In this document: one piece after another, positions 1 to 7,164 of the stretch
Layout: each line of letters starts with the position of its first letter
How positions within the stretch are numbered: position 1 is the first letter of the stretch
Program-made: the position numbers and the translations under genes
Assembly (NCBI GenBank): GCA_947470165.1
Contig: CANISN010000008.1
Span: 1 to 19,863, forward strand
Source: Burkholderiaceae bacterium
Lineage (GTDB): Bacteria > Pseudomonadota > Gammaproteobacteria > Burkholderiales > Burkholderiaceae
Length of the DNA stretch: 19,863 nt
Reading direction: 5' to 3'
The notes under the pieces: model-generated
The model's database searches: none
What the model saw: only the letters and a program-made list of their open reading frames with translations
What the model was told of the DNA's origin: nothing

Positions 1-569
1 TTGCCACTCAGGTGACGCTCTTGCAGCGCTAATAAAACTCCAATCACACCATGTAAGGAGGCCAAGGTATCACCGATACTCACACCTACTCGAACTGGCA
101 CTCTACCTGGTTCCGCAGTTAAATGCCGTAGGCCACCCATAGCCTCAGCCACCACTCCAAAACCTGGCTTATCTCGATAAGGTCCAGTCTGGCCATAACC
201 ACTAATTCTTAAGACAATCAGTTTGGGATTTAGTTCTAGCAAGCGCTCTGGATCGAGCCCCCATCCTTCTAGAGTTCCAGGGCGAAAATTTTCAATCAAG
301 ATATCCGCTTCGGTGATTAAGGTTCTCACAATATCTTGAGCTTCAGCTTGTCTGAGATCTAGAGAAAGTGATCGTTTGTTACGTGACTGCACTTGCCACC
401 AAACTGAAGTACCGTCTTTTAATAGACGCCACTTACGCAAGGCATCACCTACCTTAGGAGGCTCAATCTTGATCACATCAGCCCCAAAATCTGCCAGTGT
501 CTTTGCGGCAAATGGCCCGGCGATTAACTGCCCCATTTCAATCACTTTTAGCTTGGCTAATGGCTCCAT
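1..569 (-). CDS. CaiB/BaiF family CoA-transferase, N-terminal part (cut by window edge)
   Basis: This is a type III CoA-transferase, a family that moves CoA between carboxylic acids in the cytoplasm. The window holds the first 189 codons; the family is usually about 400 residues, so the C-terminal half lies off the left edge. The opening is typical: LKVIEMGQLIAGPFAAKTLA, then FGADVIKIEPP near residue 30 and SRNKRSLSLDL near 65, followed by ADILIENFRPGTLEGWGL. Asp167 in GVSIGDTLASLHG sits at the place of the catalytic aspartate (Asp169 in formyl-CoA transferase). The ATG at 567-569 follows a good ribosome-binding site (AAGGA, read on the minus strand). The gene diverges from the nitroreductase at 798. 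The acid and CoA donor cannot be told from sequence. Confidence 0.9.
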   Translation of the reverse strand, partial: MEPLAKLKVIEMGQLIAGPFAAKTLADFGADVIKIEPPKVGDALRKWRLLKDGTSVWWQVQSRNKRSLSLDLRQAEAQDIVRTLITEADILIENFRPGTLEGWGLDPERLLELNPKLIVLRISGYGQTGPYRDKPGFGVVAEAMGGLRHLTAEPGRVPVRVGVSIGDTLASLHGVIGVLLALQERHLSG

Positions 570-641
570 AAGTTTCCTTAAATTATGAATTTCACTCAAG
601 TTACGCTATTTTGTCCCGCTTGAGAGTTGCTATGAAACGGT

Positions 642-675
642 CAAGCCTTCTTATTTTCGAAGGCTTGGATAGAAT
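642..675 (+). promoter_or_regulatory. Perfect 9-bp inverted repeat next to a -10-like hexamer (possible operator)
   Basis: CAAGCCTTC (642-650) and GAAGGCTTG (659-667) form a perfect inverted repeat with an 8-base spacer in the gap between the divergent CoA-transferase and nitroreductase genes. TAGAAT at 670-675 is one mismatch from a consensus -10 and would place +1 near 682. The repeat would then cover about -40 to -15, a position typical of a repressor operator. No T tract follows on either strand, so a terminator is unlikely. The -35 is poor. The role is inferred from position only. Confidence 0.4.
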
Positions 676-681
676 ATCACC

Positions 682-783
682 ATGATCAGCTCAATAAACC
701 CTGCCAGAGTCGACTTTATTACCCTCAACCCCTTTTGCGCCCTTCCCCAAACGGGAATTGTCACCAAAGACGCAAGTGATTAA
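682..783 (+). CDS. Possible 33-codon leader ORF before the nitroreductase
   Basis: An ATG at 682 opens a 33-codon frame (MISSINPARVDFITLNPF...) that ends at the TAA at 781-783, 14 bases before the nitroreductase start. It has no ribosome-binding site, but its ATG lies exactly seven bases past the TAGAAT hexamer at 670-675, so it could be translated leaderless. It has no recognised domain, membrane segment or run of codons for one amino acid. It may be chance; the placement is the only argument for it. Confidence 0.2.
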   Translation: MISSINPARVDFITLNPFCALPQTGIVTKDASD

Positions 784-797
784 CAAAAAGGAAAAAA

Positions 798-1433
798 ATG
801 ACACTCATAGAAAAATTACAGTGGCGTTACGCTACCAAAAAGATGGATCCCACAAAAATAGTTTCATCAGAAAAAGTGGGTCAAATTCTGGAGGCGGTAA
901 GATTGACCGCGAGCTCTAGCGGACTTCAGCCCTATGAGGTAATTGTTATTACAAATAAAGATATTCGCCAAAAAATCAGGGAGGCTGCCAATAATCAATC
1001 TCAAATTACTGATTGCTCCCATTTGCTTGTTTTTGCCGCTTGGGATAATTACACTGCCGAAAGAATAAATGCCGCTTTTGATATGACAGAGACAATCCGT
1101 AACTTTAAGAGTGAGTCTGGGACTGCCTATCGCCAGATGCTCTTGAACTCCTATCCCGCCAGAGATGCAGAAGTAAATTTCACGCATGCCGCTAAGCAAG
1201 CCTATATCGGCTTAGGTACGGCTTTAATTGCAGCAGCTGATGGGCAAGTAGATTGCACTCCGATGGAAGGCTTTAATCCAACAGCAGTAGACGAGATTCT
1301 GGAACTTCACGCTAAAGGCTTACGAAGCGTTGTGATGCTTCCAGTGGGGTATCGAAAGGCAGATGAAGATTGGCTAATGAACTTGAAGAAGGTGAGAAGA
1401 CCCAAAGAACAATTTATTACTTGGATTCAATAA
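798..1433 (+). CDS. Nitroreductase family protein (NfsB-like NAD(P)H:FMN oxidoreductase)
   Basis: This cytoplasmic flavoprotein probably reduces nitro groups, quinones or similar acceptors with NAD(P)H. The 211 residues match the usual length of the NfsB-like branch. Family features are the N-terminal RYATKKMDPTK (the FMN-phosphate-binding arginine region), TASSSGLQPYEVIVI near residues 37-51, and the C-terminal AAKQAYIGLGTALIAAADG helix followed by CTPMEGFNP. AKGLRSVVMLPVGYR near the end is the conserved strand before the closing helix. The ATG at 798 follows AAAGGA at close range. It stands alone on the plus strand, and its 3' end runs close to the decayed receptor gene on the other strand. 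Its native substrate is unknown. Confidence 0.88.
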   Translation: MTLIEKLQWRYATKKMDPTKIVSSEKVGQILEAVRLTASSSGLQPYEVIVITNKDIRQKIREAANNQSQITDCSHLLVFAAWDNYTAERINAAFDMTETIRNFKSESGTAYRQMLLNSYPARDAEVNFTHAAKQAYIGLGTALIAAADGQVDCTPMEGFNPTAVDEILELHAKGLRSVVMLPVGYRKADEDWLMNLKKVRRPKEQFITWIQ

Positions 1434-1464
1434 AAATTGAGCCTTAATAAATTTTATATAGGAA

Positions 1465-1859
1465 CTAAGCCAAATATATTGCATTGGGCACTTTAGCCAC
1501 CAAAGTAACGGGAGCAAAATCTTTATTTGGATCATATGGTAATTTTTTTCAAATAATGTTGGGTTTACTTCCAAGGTAGTAACTTGACCTAGAATTAAGG
1601 TATAGCCATCAGGATTGGCACGCTTAATTTCTTCCATCGCAATATTGCTAGCACCACTAGGCTTGTTATCGACGTAAACTGACTGGCCTAGACTATTTGT
1701 AAGACTAGCTGCAACTGAACGTGCAATGATTTCAGCAGTTCCCCCAGTGGCAAATGGGGCCACTAATCGAATGGATTTTTCAGGGATGTTTCTCCCGGCC
1801 CTTTACCAGCTTTTTATAACAACTTTTAAAGCATTACTTAAGTTCACATTATTCCCCAT
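1465..1859 (-). pseudogene. Decayed Bug/TctC-type solute receptor (N-terminal third only)
   Basis: This is a remnant of a periplasmic receptor of tripartite tricarboxylate (TctC/Bug) transporters. The readable part has the family opening IRLVAPFATGGTAEIIARSV, GQSVYVDNKPSGASNI and ANPDGYTLILGQ. Several lesions are visible. An in-frame TAA follows the likely start region (ATG at 1857-1859) and most of the hydrophobic signal peptide is missing. Seven A residues (read on the minus strand; 1543-1549) stand where eight are needed, so after LFEK the receptor continues only in the next frame (LPYDPNKDFAPVTLVAKVPN). That frame stops at TAG 1465-1467, and the last two thirds of the roughly 320-residue family length are absent because the nitroreductase begins there. 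A sequencing error could explain the homopolymer slip but not the rest. Confidence 0.85.
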
Positions 1860-1957
1860 AATCATTGCATACCCTCACGCTATGAATGCCCAAATTAGAT
1901 TGAACGAATCATCAGGATTCCTTTAATAAAAGAAAGGGTGCTGAGTTCATGGAGATA

Positions 1958-1978
1958 AGCTTTGCTTAAAGTAAAGCT
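1958..1978. repeat. Intergenic palindromic repeat, copy 1
   Basis: AGCTTTGCTT and AAGTAAAGCT flank a central A. The arms pair fully if one G-T wobble is allowed. It resembles the longer palindrome at 7328-7354 (shared TTTACTT/AAGTAAA core) and lies 47 bases upstream of the DsbA-family gene. No protein is encoded here. Other copies are at 7328, 16436 and 19546. Confidence 0.5.
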
Positions 1979-2025
1979 AATGAATACTCACATGGCTACC
2001 TCAAGTCTTCTGTAGAATCAAGTTA

Positions 2026-2682
2026 ATGAAGCCAACTATCAAAATCGACTACGTATCAGATATAGCTTGTCCTTGGTGCGCCGTAGGCCTTGGCAATCTC
2101 AACAAGGCAATAGATCAACTAAAGGATAAGGTCAACTTTGAAGTACATTTTCGTCCTTTTGAACTGAACCCCAATATGCCTAAGGGCGGTCAAGATGCCA
2201 TTGAACACCTCACTGAAAAGTATGGCTTAACTGCAGAGCAAGTTAAATCTAATCAAGCAAATATAAGATCAAAGGCGCTAGAAGCTGGATTTGAGTTTCA
2301 TCCCGATGGTCGTAAGCGGGTTTACAACACCTTTGATGCCCACCGCCTCTTATATTGGGCCGCAAAAGAATATGACTTACAAAAACAGGCTATCCTTAAA
2401 AAAGAATTGCTCAACACCTACTTTTGCTTAGCAGTTAATTTAGATGATCAAAAGAATCTACTCGATGCCGTAACCCGAGCTGGTTTAGATCCTAAAAGAG
2501 CGCAGCAAATTTTGAGTGGAGATGAGTTTGTATCTGAAGTTAGAGATGAAGCAGCTATTTATAAAAATGCAGGAATCAGCTCTGTCCCATCAATCATTCT
2601 TAATGAAAATTACCTTTTGCAGGGAGCCCAAGCTCCTGAGTCATTTATCGATACATTTGAGCAACTAATCCAAAAAAGCTAA
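2026..2682 (+). CDS. DsbA family oxidoreductase, FrnE / 2-hydroxychromene-2-carboxylate isomerase-like
   Basis: This is a thioredoxin-fold dithiol oxidoreductase with an inserted helical domain. The active site is CPWC at residues 15-18 (IACPWCAVG), and the cis-proline loop is SSVPSIIL with Pro188. The 218-residue length and motifs such as FRPFELNPNMP, NTFDAHRLLYWA and AGISSVPSIILN are those of the FrnE branch. No signal peptide is present, so it should act in the cytoplasm, unlike periplasmic DsbA. The ATG has no clear ribosome-binding site; TAGAAT at 2013-2018 would place +1 at or next to the ATG, so a leaderless transcript is possible. The gene is monocistronic and followed by a hairpin at 2690-2718. 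Its redox partner or substrate is not evident. Confidence 0.9.
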   Translation: MKPTIKIDYVSDIACPWCAVGLGNLNKAIDQLKDKVNFEVHFRPFELNPNMPKGGQDAIEHLTEKYGLTAEQVKSNQANIRSKALEAGFEFHPDGRKRVYNTFDAHRLLYWAAKEYDLQKQAILKKELLNTYFCLAVNLDDQKNLLDAVTRAGLDPKRAQQILSGDEFVSEVRDEAAIYKNAGISSVPSIILNENYLLQGAQAPESFIDTFEQLIQKS

Positions 2683-2689
2683 AAAAGAT

Positions 2690-2718
2690 AAAACCCCCAC
2701 CATTGCTGAGGAGGGTTT
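2690..2718. terminator. Weak bidirectional terminator between converging units
   Basis: AAACCC (2691-2696) pairs with GGGTTT (2713-2718), with one further G-C pair past a mismatch. Read on the minus strand the hairpin is followed by TTTTATCTTTTTT, a good U tract for the operon ending at 2812. On the plus strand GCTTTTC follows and may serve the DsbA-family gene. The segment through the TGGTGG at 2726 is about 75% identical to 19567-19611. Confidence 0.55.
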
Positions 2719-2725
2719 GCTTTTC

Positions 2726-2760
2726 TGGTGGGCTACTAGGTCTTGAGCTTACCCTAGGAG
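2726..2760 (-). other. tRNA-3'-end-like relic (weak)
   Basis: Read on the minus strand the segment ends GTAGCCC-A-CCA, like an acceptor strand, discriminator and CCA tail, and it is followed at once by the hairpin at 2690-2718, as a tRNA gene and its terminator would be. The T-arm is badly eroded: the loop reads CTCAAGA, one base out of phase. On its own this is weak. It gains weight from similar sites at 7095, 7360, 8570 and 19607. No 5' half is present. Confidence 0.25.
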
Positions 2761-2811
2761 TCTGAATGGCACTCGATAATTAGTAATAAATTTTTACCTA
2801 ATTATTTTGGG

Positions 2812-3582
2812 TCATATAAAAATTTGATTTACGGAACCCCGAAGGTCCATCTCGAAATCGAGACCAGCAACAGGTGGTCTTGCAAAGTACCAATTGATAC
2901 CGCTATGCAAGAATCCTTGTTTAGCAAATACCTCTTCTACTAAACCACCTATGTTGTGAACTGAGTATGCTTGAGCGCTAGTCACATCACCCCAACTAAA
3001 TCCAAGACTTTTTAGGCGCTTAGTCATCTCATTGGAAACAAATTCCATTTTCAATCTCAAACCTGAGTTAGAGGTATCGCCGTAAGCAATAATTCTTTCG
3101 CGGTACGGCTCAGAACCTGATCTAGCATCCCCACCACCAGATAAAATAAAGCCACCTGGAGAGTCACTGCTAGTCGGCACAGTATAGGCAAATGAATACA
3201 TTGCAACCTCAGTTGACCCAAAATATTCAGGGCAAACATTAGTTCTAGCCACTGGGCTTATAAAAGAACATTCCTTTGACTCTGCTTGATAAATTCCCCA
3301 TTGCCCAAGAGTGCTTACGTACTTTCTATTGAAATCAATAAATCCTTGATCATCAAACTGCTTCGGAGACCTGAGTTCACAATGCGCAAATGCCGTTAAC
3401 GGACGACCTATTTTTTTCAAATGATTTGCGATACAAATGAATGCGTCATCTATAGGAGTTAAAGATCTAAATCTAGCCTGTACCAATTGAAAACCTGGTT
3501 CAGCAGCAATGCCAGCAGAATATTGAAATACACTGGGAAGATAGCGATATCCACCCTCTTTAAACACAGCCATGGAATACAT
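2812..3582 (-). CDS. RidA-like (YjgF) family protein, resembles CnbZ-type 2-aminomuconate deaminases
   Basis: This protein of 256 residues has no signal peptide or membrane segment. From memory it resembles proteins named 2-amino-5-chloromuconate deaminase CnbZ, which appear related to the YjgF/RidA imine-deaminase fold. Marks are YRYLPSVFQYSAG (12-24), LTAFAHCELRSP (62-73), VARTNVCPE (111-119), ILSGGGDAR (146-154), YGDTSNSGLR (167-176), LGFSWGDVTSAQAYSVHNIG (193-212) and RPPVAGLDFEMDLRG (235-249). The length suggests two RidA-like halves. It is last in the four-gene minus operon, with 10 bases between the receptor stop and its ATG, so translation is probably coupled. Another ATG three codons in is possible. 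Hydrolysis of an imine or enamine made by the operon's dehydrogenase is an inference; the chloro-aromatic name should not be taken as its substrate. Confidence 0.6.
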   Translation of the reverse strand: MYSMAVFKEGGYRYLPSVFQYSAGIAAEPGFQLVQARFRSLTPIDDAFICIANHLKKIGRPLTAFAHCELRSPKQFDDQGFIDFNRKYVSTLGQWGIYQAESKECSFISPVARTNVCPEYFGSTEVAMYSFAYTVPTSSDSPGGFILSGGGDARSGSEPYRERIIAYGDTSNSGLRLKMEFVSNEMTKRLKSLGFSWGDVTSAQAYSVHNIGGLVEEVFAKQGFLHSGINWYFARPPVAGLDFEMDLRGSVNQIFI

Positions 3583-3592
3583 AATTACCCCG

Positions 3593-4573
3593 TTAGTCAG
3601 ACTGCATTTTTGTAGATTTCACAATTCGCTCGTATTTTAGGATTTCAGATTGAATATGATCTTGGAACTTAGCAGGGCTACCGCCAATAATTTCAATCCC
3701 CCTGTCACCAAAGTTCTTTTTCACAGCGGGATCCTGCAAAGCCTTGTTAATAGCTAGATTCATTTTATCCAAGGCATCCTTTGTCATACTACTTGGCGCA
3801 ACAATGCCGTACCAGGAGTCTGTCTCAAATGTAGGAAATCCTTGTTCGGCAATAGTGGGGATTTCAGGGGCAAGAGGTGCTCGAGTTAAATAGGTAGTGC
3901 CGATTGCCTTAATTTTCCCAGATTTAATATATGGCAAGAAATCCGGTAAGTTTCCAAACATCAAATCTACGTTACCTGCAATCAGATCAGTTAATGCTGG
4001 ACCTTGCCCACGATAAGGAATATGCACTACATAAATTCCGGCCATGGATTTCAGCATCTCGCCTGCAAAATGCGCTGTTGTGCCATTACCAAATGAAGCG
4101 TAAGAAAGTTTTCCTGGATTTTTCTTTGCGTAATCAATCAGCTCTTTTAAATTATTCACAGGCAAACTTGACTTCACGGCCAAGACATTCGCTGTACGCG
4201 CCATCAAAACAACTGGCTGCAAATCTTTTGTAGTGTTATAGGGTAAGGTTTTAATCAAAGATTGATTTACTGTAAAACTGTTAGCTACGCCTCCAACAGT
4301 CAGATTGTCTGTCGCTTTAGCGGTTGCATCCACGCCAATCACTGTGCCTGCACCTGGCTTGTTATCCACGATTACCGGTGAACCCAAAAACTTAGAGACT
4401 TCTGGAGTGACCGTTCGAACCACAGAGTCCAATGTACTGGCCCCACCTGGGAAAGGAACAATGACTCTAACAGTTTGACCATTAGGCCAATTCGTCTGTG
4501 CTAATGACCCAAAAGAAATGGACCAAAATAACACTGCAACACTACGAAACATTACTCTCTCAATCGTTGTCAT
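3593..4573 (-). CDS. Bug/TctC family tripartite tricarboxylate transporter substrate-binding protein
   Basis: This periplasmic receptor binds a carboxylate or amino acid for a TctAB-type carrier or for signalling. It is 326 residues, the usual family length. A signal peptide covers about residues 1-25 (core VAVLFWSISFGSLAQ, probable cleavage after it), followed by VRVIVPFPGGASTLDSVVR, PVIVDNKPGAGTVIG, LSYASFGNGTTAHFAGEM, VHIPYRGQGPALTDLIAGNV and ATDNLTVGG. The start at 4573 has AGGG upstream; an ATG at 4552 preceded by GAGAGA is an alternative that would shorten the signal peptide n-region. No TctA or TctB gene lies in the window, as is common for these often orphan receptors. It sits between the RraA-like and RidA-like genes. 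Some relatives bind aspartate, which would suit the operon, but the ligand cannot be read here. Confidence 0.92.
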   Translation of the reverse strand: MTTIERVMFRSVAVLFWSISFGSLAQTNWPNGQTVRVIVPFPGGASTLDSVVRTVTPEVSKFLGSPVIVDNKPGAGTVIGVDATAKATDNLTVGGVANSFTVNQSLIKTLPYNTTKDLQPVVLMARTANVLAVKSSLPVNNLKELIDYAKKNPGKLSYASFGNGTTAHFAGEMLKSMAGIYVVHIPYRGQGPALTDLIAGNVDLMFGNLPDFLPYIKSGKIKAIGTTYLTRAPLAPEIPTIAEQGFPTFETDSWYGIVAPSSMTKDALDKMNLAINKALQDPAVKKNFGDRGIEIIGGSPAKFQDHIQSEILKYERIVKSTKMQSD

Positions 4574-4632
4574 AAGTAGCCCTATTGAATAATAGTGAAA
4601 TGATAAAACTCCGGAAAAATCCTAAAAAATCT

Positions 4633-5313
4633 TTAAACGTGGCCATACTTTTTTAAAGCATCCGCAAGACTTAAACCATTTGCAATATCGATACGAATAT
4701 TTTTTTCAATGGCTGTTAATCGCTCTGATTCAATCAAAACAGACTCAACACACTCTACCGGTATCACAATCGCACCATCGTCGTCACACAAAATAAAGTC
4801 GCCCGGTCTAACAATGACATTACCGCCATCATGCCCACGCATATAAACAGGTACCTGACTGGCAGTTACCTTCCAGCGTCCGATAGATTGAACTGGAGTG
4901 CGATAGCAAGCAAAAACTGGGAACTGATGCTCACCAATCCAACGAACATCTCGTATACCACCATCCAGCAATGCCCCAACCGAACCACGCTCCTTCATGC
5001 CGAGGGCAATTAATTCCCCAAAATAACAAATTCCGTTGCCATCCCCACTCCAAACACTAATCTCACCTGAAGAGATCCCTTGGCAAGCAGCCATTTTGTC
5101 GGCATCACCCCCCTGTGGATAGGGTGTCATTTGCCCGCGAATCGTATAAGCCCACCCTGCCATTCTTTTTGTTGTATCTGGAAAGGGTGAAAATTGTGAG
5201 GAAAGACCTTGTTGAAGAAGGTTCATGTTATCCAGGACGTCAGCAACATTTGAGGTATCAACCTCTAGATAACGAAGGCGTATCTCTTCTTTTTTTGCCG
5301 CTGTAAAAGTCAT
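4633..5313 (-). CDS. RraA family protein (HMG/CHA aldolase-like oxoacid lyase)
   Basis: The RraA fold includes RNase E inhibitors and the metal-dependent 4-hydroxy-4-methyl-2-oxoglutarate/4-carboxy-4-hydroxy-2-oxoadipate aldolases, which often also decarboxylate oxaloacetate. At 226 residues it has SNVADVLDNM (21-30), FGELIALGMKERG (98-110), ALLDGGIRDV (114-123, with the Arg121-Asp122 pair), FPVFACYRTP and the metal-site-side motif GDFILCDDDGAIVIP (171-185). The aldolase motif usually has an acid two residues after Arg-Asp; here that place is Trp125, so the activity may differ from the textbook aldolase. The start has AAGGAAG five bases upstream. It follows the dehydrogenase gene by 21 bases. 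A lyase or decarboxylase role for a C4-C6 oxoacid is inferred from context. Confidence 0.82.
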   Translation of the reverse strand: MTFTAAKKEEIRLRYLEVDTSNVADVLDNMNLLQQGLSSQFSPFPDTTKRMAGWAYTIRGQMTPYPQGGDADKMAACQGISSGEISVWSGDGNGICYFGELIALGMKERGSVGALLDGGIRDVRWIGEHQFPVFACYRTPVQSIGRWKVTASQVPVYMRGHDGGNVIVRPGDFILCDDDGAIVIPVECVESVLIESERLTAIEKNIRIDIANGLSLADALKKYGHV

Positions 5314-5334
5314 TAATCTTCCTTTATTTTATTT

Positions 5335-6156
5335 TTAGGTTCCAACTTGGAATGTTGACAACATCTTACGCAGCATGGCAACTACACTTTGTGCAACGAT
5401 ACGTCCAGTTTTTGGATTTTCTGAGGGAATATTTTCCATTTTCATGGAAAACTTTGCAGAATCTGACTCAACTGTAATCGTATGGGTATTTCTTACTACA
5501 GTAGGGTCTGCCCAAATTTCTAAATGAGTTTTTTCGGGGCCAACCCCTGCCAGAGCCAGAGCAACCACTACATTAAGGTTTGCAGGAAAACCTTTGGCGG
5601 CCTCCCTTGCATTCCCTGAAAATACTTTTAATGGCTCAGTAAGTCCATCTACTGAAATATTATTTTCAATTAAATGGGGGGCACCCTTCAATCCTAAAGG
5701 TGGCTTATTAGTAACCATTTTGACTGAAAATATTTCTCCTTCAGCTGCGGCGATCATTGCATCTAAACCAATCAGGGCGCCTGTTGGCACCATAATAGTT
5801 CCACCTGTGGTTTTTGCCAGTTCAATTAATTCAGGTTTAAATAGAATTGCGCCAACGGATAGAACTATGGCTTTTTTCTTGGCGCGCAAAAAGGGGGCAA
5901 TGATATCCCCCAATAATTCTGCGGGTGCACACTCAACCACTACATCAGCCTCTTGCTCCAATTCTGAAATTGTCAGCACCTTAACTGGGTAATCTAAGGT
6001 TTTTACAAAGTCTCTTGCCTTGTCTTGATTTTTTGCCGAAACTGCAGTCAATACCACGCCAGGAACTGCTCCACTAGCTAAACTAGTTGCCAATGATTTA
6101 CCAATCGCCCCTAATCCAGCGATCGCTACACGAAGAGATTTATTTGTTGATTCCAT
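5335..6156 (-). CDS. Aspartate dehydrogenase family protein (NadX-like)
   Basis: This NAD(P)-dependent amino acid dehydrogenase family converts L-aspartate (or a close analogue) to iminosuccinate, which hydrolyses to oxaloacetate and ammonia. The 273 residues fit the family. The Rossmann fingerprint GLGAIG is at 14-19, ADVVVECAPAEL at 70-81 and VPTGALIGLDAMIAAAEG at 123-140. The substrate domain has FPANLNVVVALALAGVG (190-206), the NTH triplet with the likely catalytic His225, and the C-terminal NPKTGRIVAQSV (247-258). The ATG follows AGGAAACAGCT. It is the first gene of the minus operon, with RraA-like, Bug and RidA-like genes downstream. No nadA or nadB is nearby, so a catabolic role is more likely than NAD synthesis. 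Confidence 0.88.
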   Translation of the reverse strand: MESTNKSLRVAIAGLGAIGKSLATSLASGAVPGVVLTAVSAKNQDKARDFVKTLDYPVKVLTISELEQEADVVVECAPAELLGDIIAPFLRAKKKAIVLSVGAILFKPELIELAKTTGGTIMVPTGALIGLDAMIAAAEGEIFSVKMVTNKPPLGLKGAPHLIENNISVDGLTEPLKVFSGNAREAAKGFPANLNVVVALALAGVGPEKTHLEIWADPTVVRNTHTITVESDSAKFSMKMENIPSENPKTGRIVAQSVVAMLRKMLSTFQVGT

Positions 6157-6250
6157 AGCTGTTTCCTAATTTAGCTTTTATGTTTTACTTAGAATACATA
6201 ATAATTAAAAAATATGTAGGAGGAACAACTACCTACAATAAAAACCGATA

Positions 6251-6312
6251 GTATTTCAAGAGCTTACGCGGGCTTTTTATTGATACGTGAGTTTTTGTGT
6301 CACTAATTTCAC
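6251..6312 (+). repeat. 62-base diverged direct repeat, left copy
   Basis: This segment matches 7165-7226 at 42 of 62 positions without gaps, in the same orientation. Shared words include ATTTCAAGA, TTACG, GTGAG and GTGT. The pair brackets the HPP gene, its FNR promoter and a tRNA-like relic. This copy starts just past the HPP stop codon. Confidence 0.6.
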
Positions 6313-6334
6313 AAATCTATATAAATCTTCGCAG

Positions 6335-6841
6335 TCAAATATCCCAAATACTCCAGTTGAGAGATGGCGGCGAAGGTTGAGTCCAAGATACTGGATATTT
6401 TCTTACCCCAACACCAAGTCGACTCCAGATAAAGGCAACTGCAAAAATAATGCTAACACCTAACATTACAGTTATCCCAAGATGAATGAAGCTAGCATGT
6501 GCTTGAATCATGATTAATGGATTTGCGCCGGCGGGAGGATGGACGCACCTCATCATCAATAAGAGCCCTATAGTGATAACTAGGGCAATAACGTAGACCC
6601 AAAAAGCATCGCCAAACAACTGATAAGCCAATATACCCACCAAGCTACTAATTAGATGTGCGCCAAATACTGCTCTTGGCTGCGCTGCGGGGGCAGTAGT
6701 CAGTACAAATAAAAAGAGTGCGGTTCCGCCCAAAGAGGCCAATAGCAGTGGGGAGTTAGCTTGTGTAATCCATAAAGCCAAAGTAATCGCAACAGATGCC
6801 CCAATCAAAACCCAAACCAAACGGAACATAAATGTTTTCAT
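6335..6841 (-). CDS. HPP family integral membrane protein
   Basis: A 168-residue membrane protein with four hydrophobic segments (about 7-27, 32-50, 60-97 as a pair, 118-140). The family signature VHPPAGANPL at 100-109 has the HPP triplet at 101-103; the related LLLASLGGTALFLFV and PAAQPRAVFGAHLISSLVG also fit. Bacterial HPP proteins are poorly characterised; plant members have been linked to nitrite transport across the plastid envelope, so an anion role is possible. The C-terminus ends in a soluble tail. There is no ribosome-binding site before the ATG, which fits the leaderless transcript predicted from the FNR promoter at 6848-6889. The gene is monocistronic and bracketed by 62-base direct repeats. 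Confidence 0.88.
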   Translation of the reverse strand: MKTFMFRLVWVLIGASVAITLALWITQANSPLLLASLGGTALFLFVLTTAPAAQPRAVFGAHLISSLVGILAYQLFGDAFWVYVIALVITIGLLLMMRCVHPPAGANPLIMIQAHASFIHLGITVMLGVSIIFAVAFIWSRLGVGVRKYPVSWTQPSPPSLNWSIWDI

Positions 6842-6847
6842 AGTTCA

Positions 6848-6889
6848 ATAATAGTCATAAAAATATAGATGCATCTTGATAATCATCAA
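6848..6889 (-). promoter_or_regulatory. Class II FNR-type promoter of the HPP gene (leaderless)
   Basis: TTGAT-AATC-ATCAA at 6876-6889 is a perfect FNR/ANR box. On the minus strand TATTAT (6848-6853, 5 of 6 to TATAAT) follows exactly 22 bases later, which puts the box centre at -41.5 and +1 at 6841, the A of the HPP ATG. Anaerobic activation and a leaderless mRNA follow from this geometry as inference. The box is symmetric, and TAGATT at 6911-6916 is one base off the matching spacing on the plus strand. Confidence 0.75.
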
Positions 6890-7094
6890 CAAAAAAGCGT
6901 ATGTCCATCTTAGATTTTGATAGCTGAAAGCCCCTGATGACTTGCACACGACAATCTACAAGTAGCTCATTACTCCAATGGCAGACATATAGATCTATTG
7001 CGGTTGCATTAGAAAGTGTGTGGAGATTGCTTACACACTGAGTGGCACAAATAAAAAATGAATTAGAAATATCTCCTTAAGTCCTTGATTTCAT

Positions 7095-7140
7095 TGGTGA
7101 ACCGATCGGGAGTCGATCCCAGGACCAAAGAATTATGAGA
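7095..7140 (-). pseudogene. 3' half of a tRNA-like sequence (relic)
   Basis: Read on the minus strand: CTCATAA (an anticodon-loop-like heptamer with CAT), a GGTC variable region, CTGGG-ATCGACT-CCCGA as a T-arm (four of five pairs counting a wobble; loop one base off TTCGACT), then TCGGTTC-A-CCA. The counts of 5, 7, 5, 7, 1 and 3 are those of a real tRNA 3' half. The anticodon stem does not pair and there is no 5' half, so it cannot be functional. Such fragments often mark attachment sites of tRNA-targeting elements. Confidence 0.45.
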
Positions 7141-7164
7141 GCAGATATCCAAAGAAAACCTCTA

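Noticed and set aside
867..1199. A 110-codon minus-strand frame inside the nitroreductase
   Set aside because: Antisense to a well-supported gene; its residues match no family and it lacks a ribosome-binding site.
5594..5992. A 132-codon plus-strand frame inside the aspartate-dehydrogenase-like gene
   Set aside because: Antisense shadow of a gene with clear family motifs.
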